Source: Chitinophagaceae bacterium
GTDB taxonomy: Bacteria > Bacteroidota > Bacteroidia > Chitinophagales > Chitinophagaceae
Length of the DNA: 14,620 nt
Assembly (NCBI GenBank): GCA_025924755.1
Contig: JAICHT010000057.1
Location: 1 to 14,620 of the forward strand
Direction: 5' to 3'
Shown here: positions 13,193 through 14,620 of the stretch, piece by piece
Numbering within the stretch: position 1 is the stretch's first letter
Layout of the letters: every line of letters starts with the position of its first letter
Notes under the pieces: generated by a model
What the model was told of the DNA's origin: nothing
Database searches by the model: none
Seen by the model: the letters and a program-made list of their open reading frames with translations, nothing else
Position numbers and translations under genes: made by a program

Positions 13193-14009
13193 ACTGTATA
13201 AAATATTTAAGCGGCCACGAACGTACATTTCTTTTGTAGCCATTGCTGCCATTATATGTTTAATTCAACTGGCATTGTATGTAGATGGCGAATCGTATAT
13301 GCAGTTTGCGTTGCAATCCTTACGGCAAACATTTGATATTAACGGAAAGGTAATGAACGGGTACCTGGTATGCTTTATTATTCTGCAAACGCTGCTGGTG
13401 CATGTGCCGCTTTTAATTGCTTTAATTGCCGGCGATATTATTTCCGGCGAAGCCAATATGGGTACGCTGCGCTTGCTGCTTACAAAGCCGGTAAGCCGTA
13501 CTCAGTTGCTGTTAAGCAAGTTCTTTGCTTCGTGCTTATATACTATAATGCTGTTGCTGTTTATGGCGGCGCTGGCGCTTTGTATATCGGTGCTGGTATT
13601 TGGCGTTAGCGATTTGATTGTACTAAAAAGTGATATGGTTATTGTGCTGGACAGGCACGATGTATTGTGGCGCTATGCCGGCGCATTTGGCTTCGCGGCC
13701 ATTGCTATGATAACCGTGGCGTCGCTGGCATTTTTGCTTTCAGTATTTGCCGAAAACTCGATAGGTCCTATCATTGCTACTATGAGTATTATTATTCTGT
13801 TCACCATTTTAACTACTATGAACATTCCGTTTTTTGATGCGCTGAAACCGTATCTTTTTACCAACCATATGCTTAACTGGAAAGGTTTTTTTGAAAGCCC
13901 GGTTGATTATGCCGAAGTGTTAAAGTCTGCTTTGATATTGTTGGCGCATATTATAATTTTTGTTTCTTTAGCCATACTGATCTTCAGAAAAAAAGATATT
14001 CTCTCTTAA
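13170..14009 (+). CDS. ABC-2 type transporter permease
   Basis: A 279-residue integral membrane protein overlapping the ATPase gene by 23 nt, so translationally coupled. The N-terminal amphipathic segment MWRLTKIELYKIFKRPRTY is characteristic of ABC-2 permeases partnered with BcrA-like ATPases. About six membrane segments are visible, near residues 19-37, 65-87, 118-145, 168-193, 198-217 and 251-272. Between segments 2 and 3 lies the conserved cytoplasmic coupling motif SGEANMGTLRLLLTKPVSR (92-110). A hydrophilic loop at 146-167 is probably periplasmic. It would act as a dimer with two ATPase subunits in the inner membrane. The LolA-like gene follows 10 nt after its stop codon, which suggests joint function. 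Confidence 0.94.
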   Translation: MWRLTKIELYKIFKRPRTYISFVAIAAIICLIQLALYVDGESYMQFALQSLRQTFDINGKVMNGYLVCFIILQTLLVHVPLLIALIAGDIISGEANMGTLRLLLTKPVSRTQLLLSKFFASCLYTIMLLLFMAALALCISVLVFGVSDLIVLKSDMVIVLDRHDVLWRYAGAFGFAAIAMITVASLAFLLSVFAENSIGPIIATMSIIILFTILTTMNIPFFDALKPYLFTNHMLNWKGFFESPVDYAEVLKSALILLAHIIIFVSLAILIFRKKDILS

Positions 14010-14019
14010 AAAATTACCT

Positions 14020-14620
14020 ATGAAATTTATTGTAATTGTTTTCGCCTTATTATTTTTTTCAAATCAATATGCAACCGCACAAGCAGAAACGGATTTGGTA
14101 AATAAGGTAAAAGCAAAACTGGATAAAGTAGCCGACTATAAGGCCACGGGAAAAATGCATATGGATGTATCGTTCATAAAAGCGCCGGCATCCTCCATAA
14201 CGGTATATTATAAAAAGCCCGATCAGTTTAAAGTAGTGAAGCAGAACGGCGTTTCGATATTGCCAAAAGGCGATGTAAATGCAAACGTCAATGCGCTGTT
14301 GCTTACCAATAATTACACCGTAGTGCCGGCGGGCACATCCACTATAAATGGCAACACTGTTAAAGTAGTAAAACTGCTGCCGCAGGATGACAATAGTGAT
14401 ATTGTATTAACCACTTTGTATATTGACGATAAGGCTTTTGTAATTAAAAAAAGCGTTGTAACCACCAGGGAAAACGGCAGCTACGAAATTGATATGGACT
14501 ATGGCCGGTATACGGCCTGGGGCTTGCCCGATAAGGTAATTTTTATGTTTAACTTAAAAGAGTACAAGTTGCCAAAAGCAGTAACGTTTGATTATGAAAA
14601 AGGTGGAAAGAAAAAAGAAG
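14020..14620 (+). CDS. LolA-like outer-membrane lipoprotein-sorting protein (partial, runs off window)
   Basis: Frame open from ATG 14020 to the window end; 200 residues are visible and no stop is reached. A Sec signal peptide (MKFIVIVFALLFFSNQYATA, cleavage near residues 20-22) is followed by DLVNKVKAKLDKVADYKATGKMHMDV, the helix-then-strand opening of LolA/LolB-like folds. Alternating strands follow: ITVYYKKPDQFKVV (about 60-73), NTVKVVKLLP, LTTLYIDDKAFVIKKSVVTT and GSYEIDMDYGRYTAWGLPDKV. The pattern 'YYKKPDQFK' resembles the LolA-type 'F.KP..frw' strand. LolA-like proteins carry lipoproteins or lipids across the periplasm in a half-barrel. The 10-nt spacing from the ABC permease suggests one export pathway, though it may instead bind another acyl ligand. 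The C-terminus ends in a lysine-rich stretch at the window edge. Confidence 0.75.
   Translation, partial: MKFIVIVFALLFFSNQYATAQAETDLVNKVKAKLDKVADYKATGKMHMDVSFIKAPASSITVYYKKPDQFKVVKQNGVSILPKGDVNANVNALLLTNNYTVVPAGTSTINGNTVKVVKLLPQDDNSDIVLTTLYIDDKAFVIKKSVVTTRENGSYEIDMDYGRYTAWGLPDKVIFMFNLKEYKLPKAVTFDYEKGGKKKE

Noticed and set aside
1..14620. Mobile elements, CRISPR arrays, tRNA or rRNA genes, phage genes
   Set aside because: I looked on both strands for transposase or integrase motifs, regularly spaced repeats, and tRNA-like cloverleaf ends in the spacers, and found none.

Overview
This window looks like chromosomal DNA of a Bacteroidota bacterium, most likely from the Chitinophagales/Chitinophagaceae. 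The evidence is two secreted proteins with type IX secretion (T9SS) C-terminal sorting modules, a TonB-dependent receptor with a carboxypeptidase-regulatory-like N-terminal domain, start sites preceded by A-rich leaders rather than strong Shine-Dalgarno sequences, and two promoters that fit the Bacteroidota TTG / N20 / TAnnTTTG pattern. The order-level placement is inference.

Region 1 (1-2547) is the 3' half of an F1Fo ATP synthase operon: the end of atpF (b subunit), atpH (delta), atpA (alpha), then a strong intrinsic terminator. The gamma gene atpG, which often follows atpA, is absent. The atpF-atpH spacer can fold into a hairpin, and the atpH-atpA spacer is unusually long and carries a small hairpin and an A/T-rich tandem heptamer.

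Region 2 (2548-6035) holds one large secreted or surface protein of 1073 residues. It is built from an N-terminal beta-rich domain, a series of Ig-like modules with paired cysteines, a pre-tail module and a T9SS sorting domain. A weak terminator follows.

Region 3 (6045-10552) is a five-gene, same-strand unit: a TonB-dependent receptor, a periplasmic TPR-like protein, two tandem paralogous multi-pass membrane proteins and a small winged-helix regulator. Spacers inside it are 55 nt, 4 nt, 1 nt and an 8-nt overlap. A canonical promoter sits almost on the receptor start codon, and an inverted repeat overlaps the predicted transcription start. A bidirectional terminator ends the unit. The layout suggests outer-membrane uptake coupled to a membrane/wHTH control pair, possibly self-regulating; this is the best candidate here for an undescribed system.

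Region 4 (10573-12080, minus strand) is a second T9SS cargo protein, converging on region 3, with its own clear promoter and a leader rich in TTACTTA-type motifs. Positions 12081-12259 hold no convincing gene or promoter.

Region 5 (12260-14620) is a plus-strand cluster: a BcrA-type ABC ATPase, an overlapping ABC-2 type permease and, 10 nt later, a LolA-like exported protein that runs off the window. Together they may form an envelope lipid/lipoprotein export or trafficking unit. No tRNA, rRNA, CRISPR array, insertion sequence or phage gene was seen.
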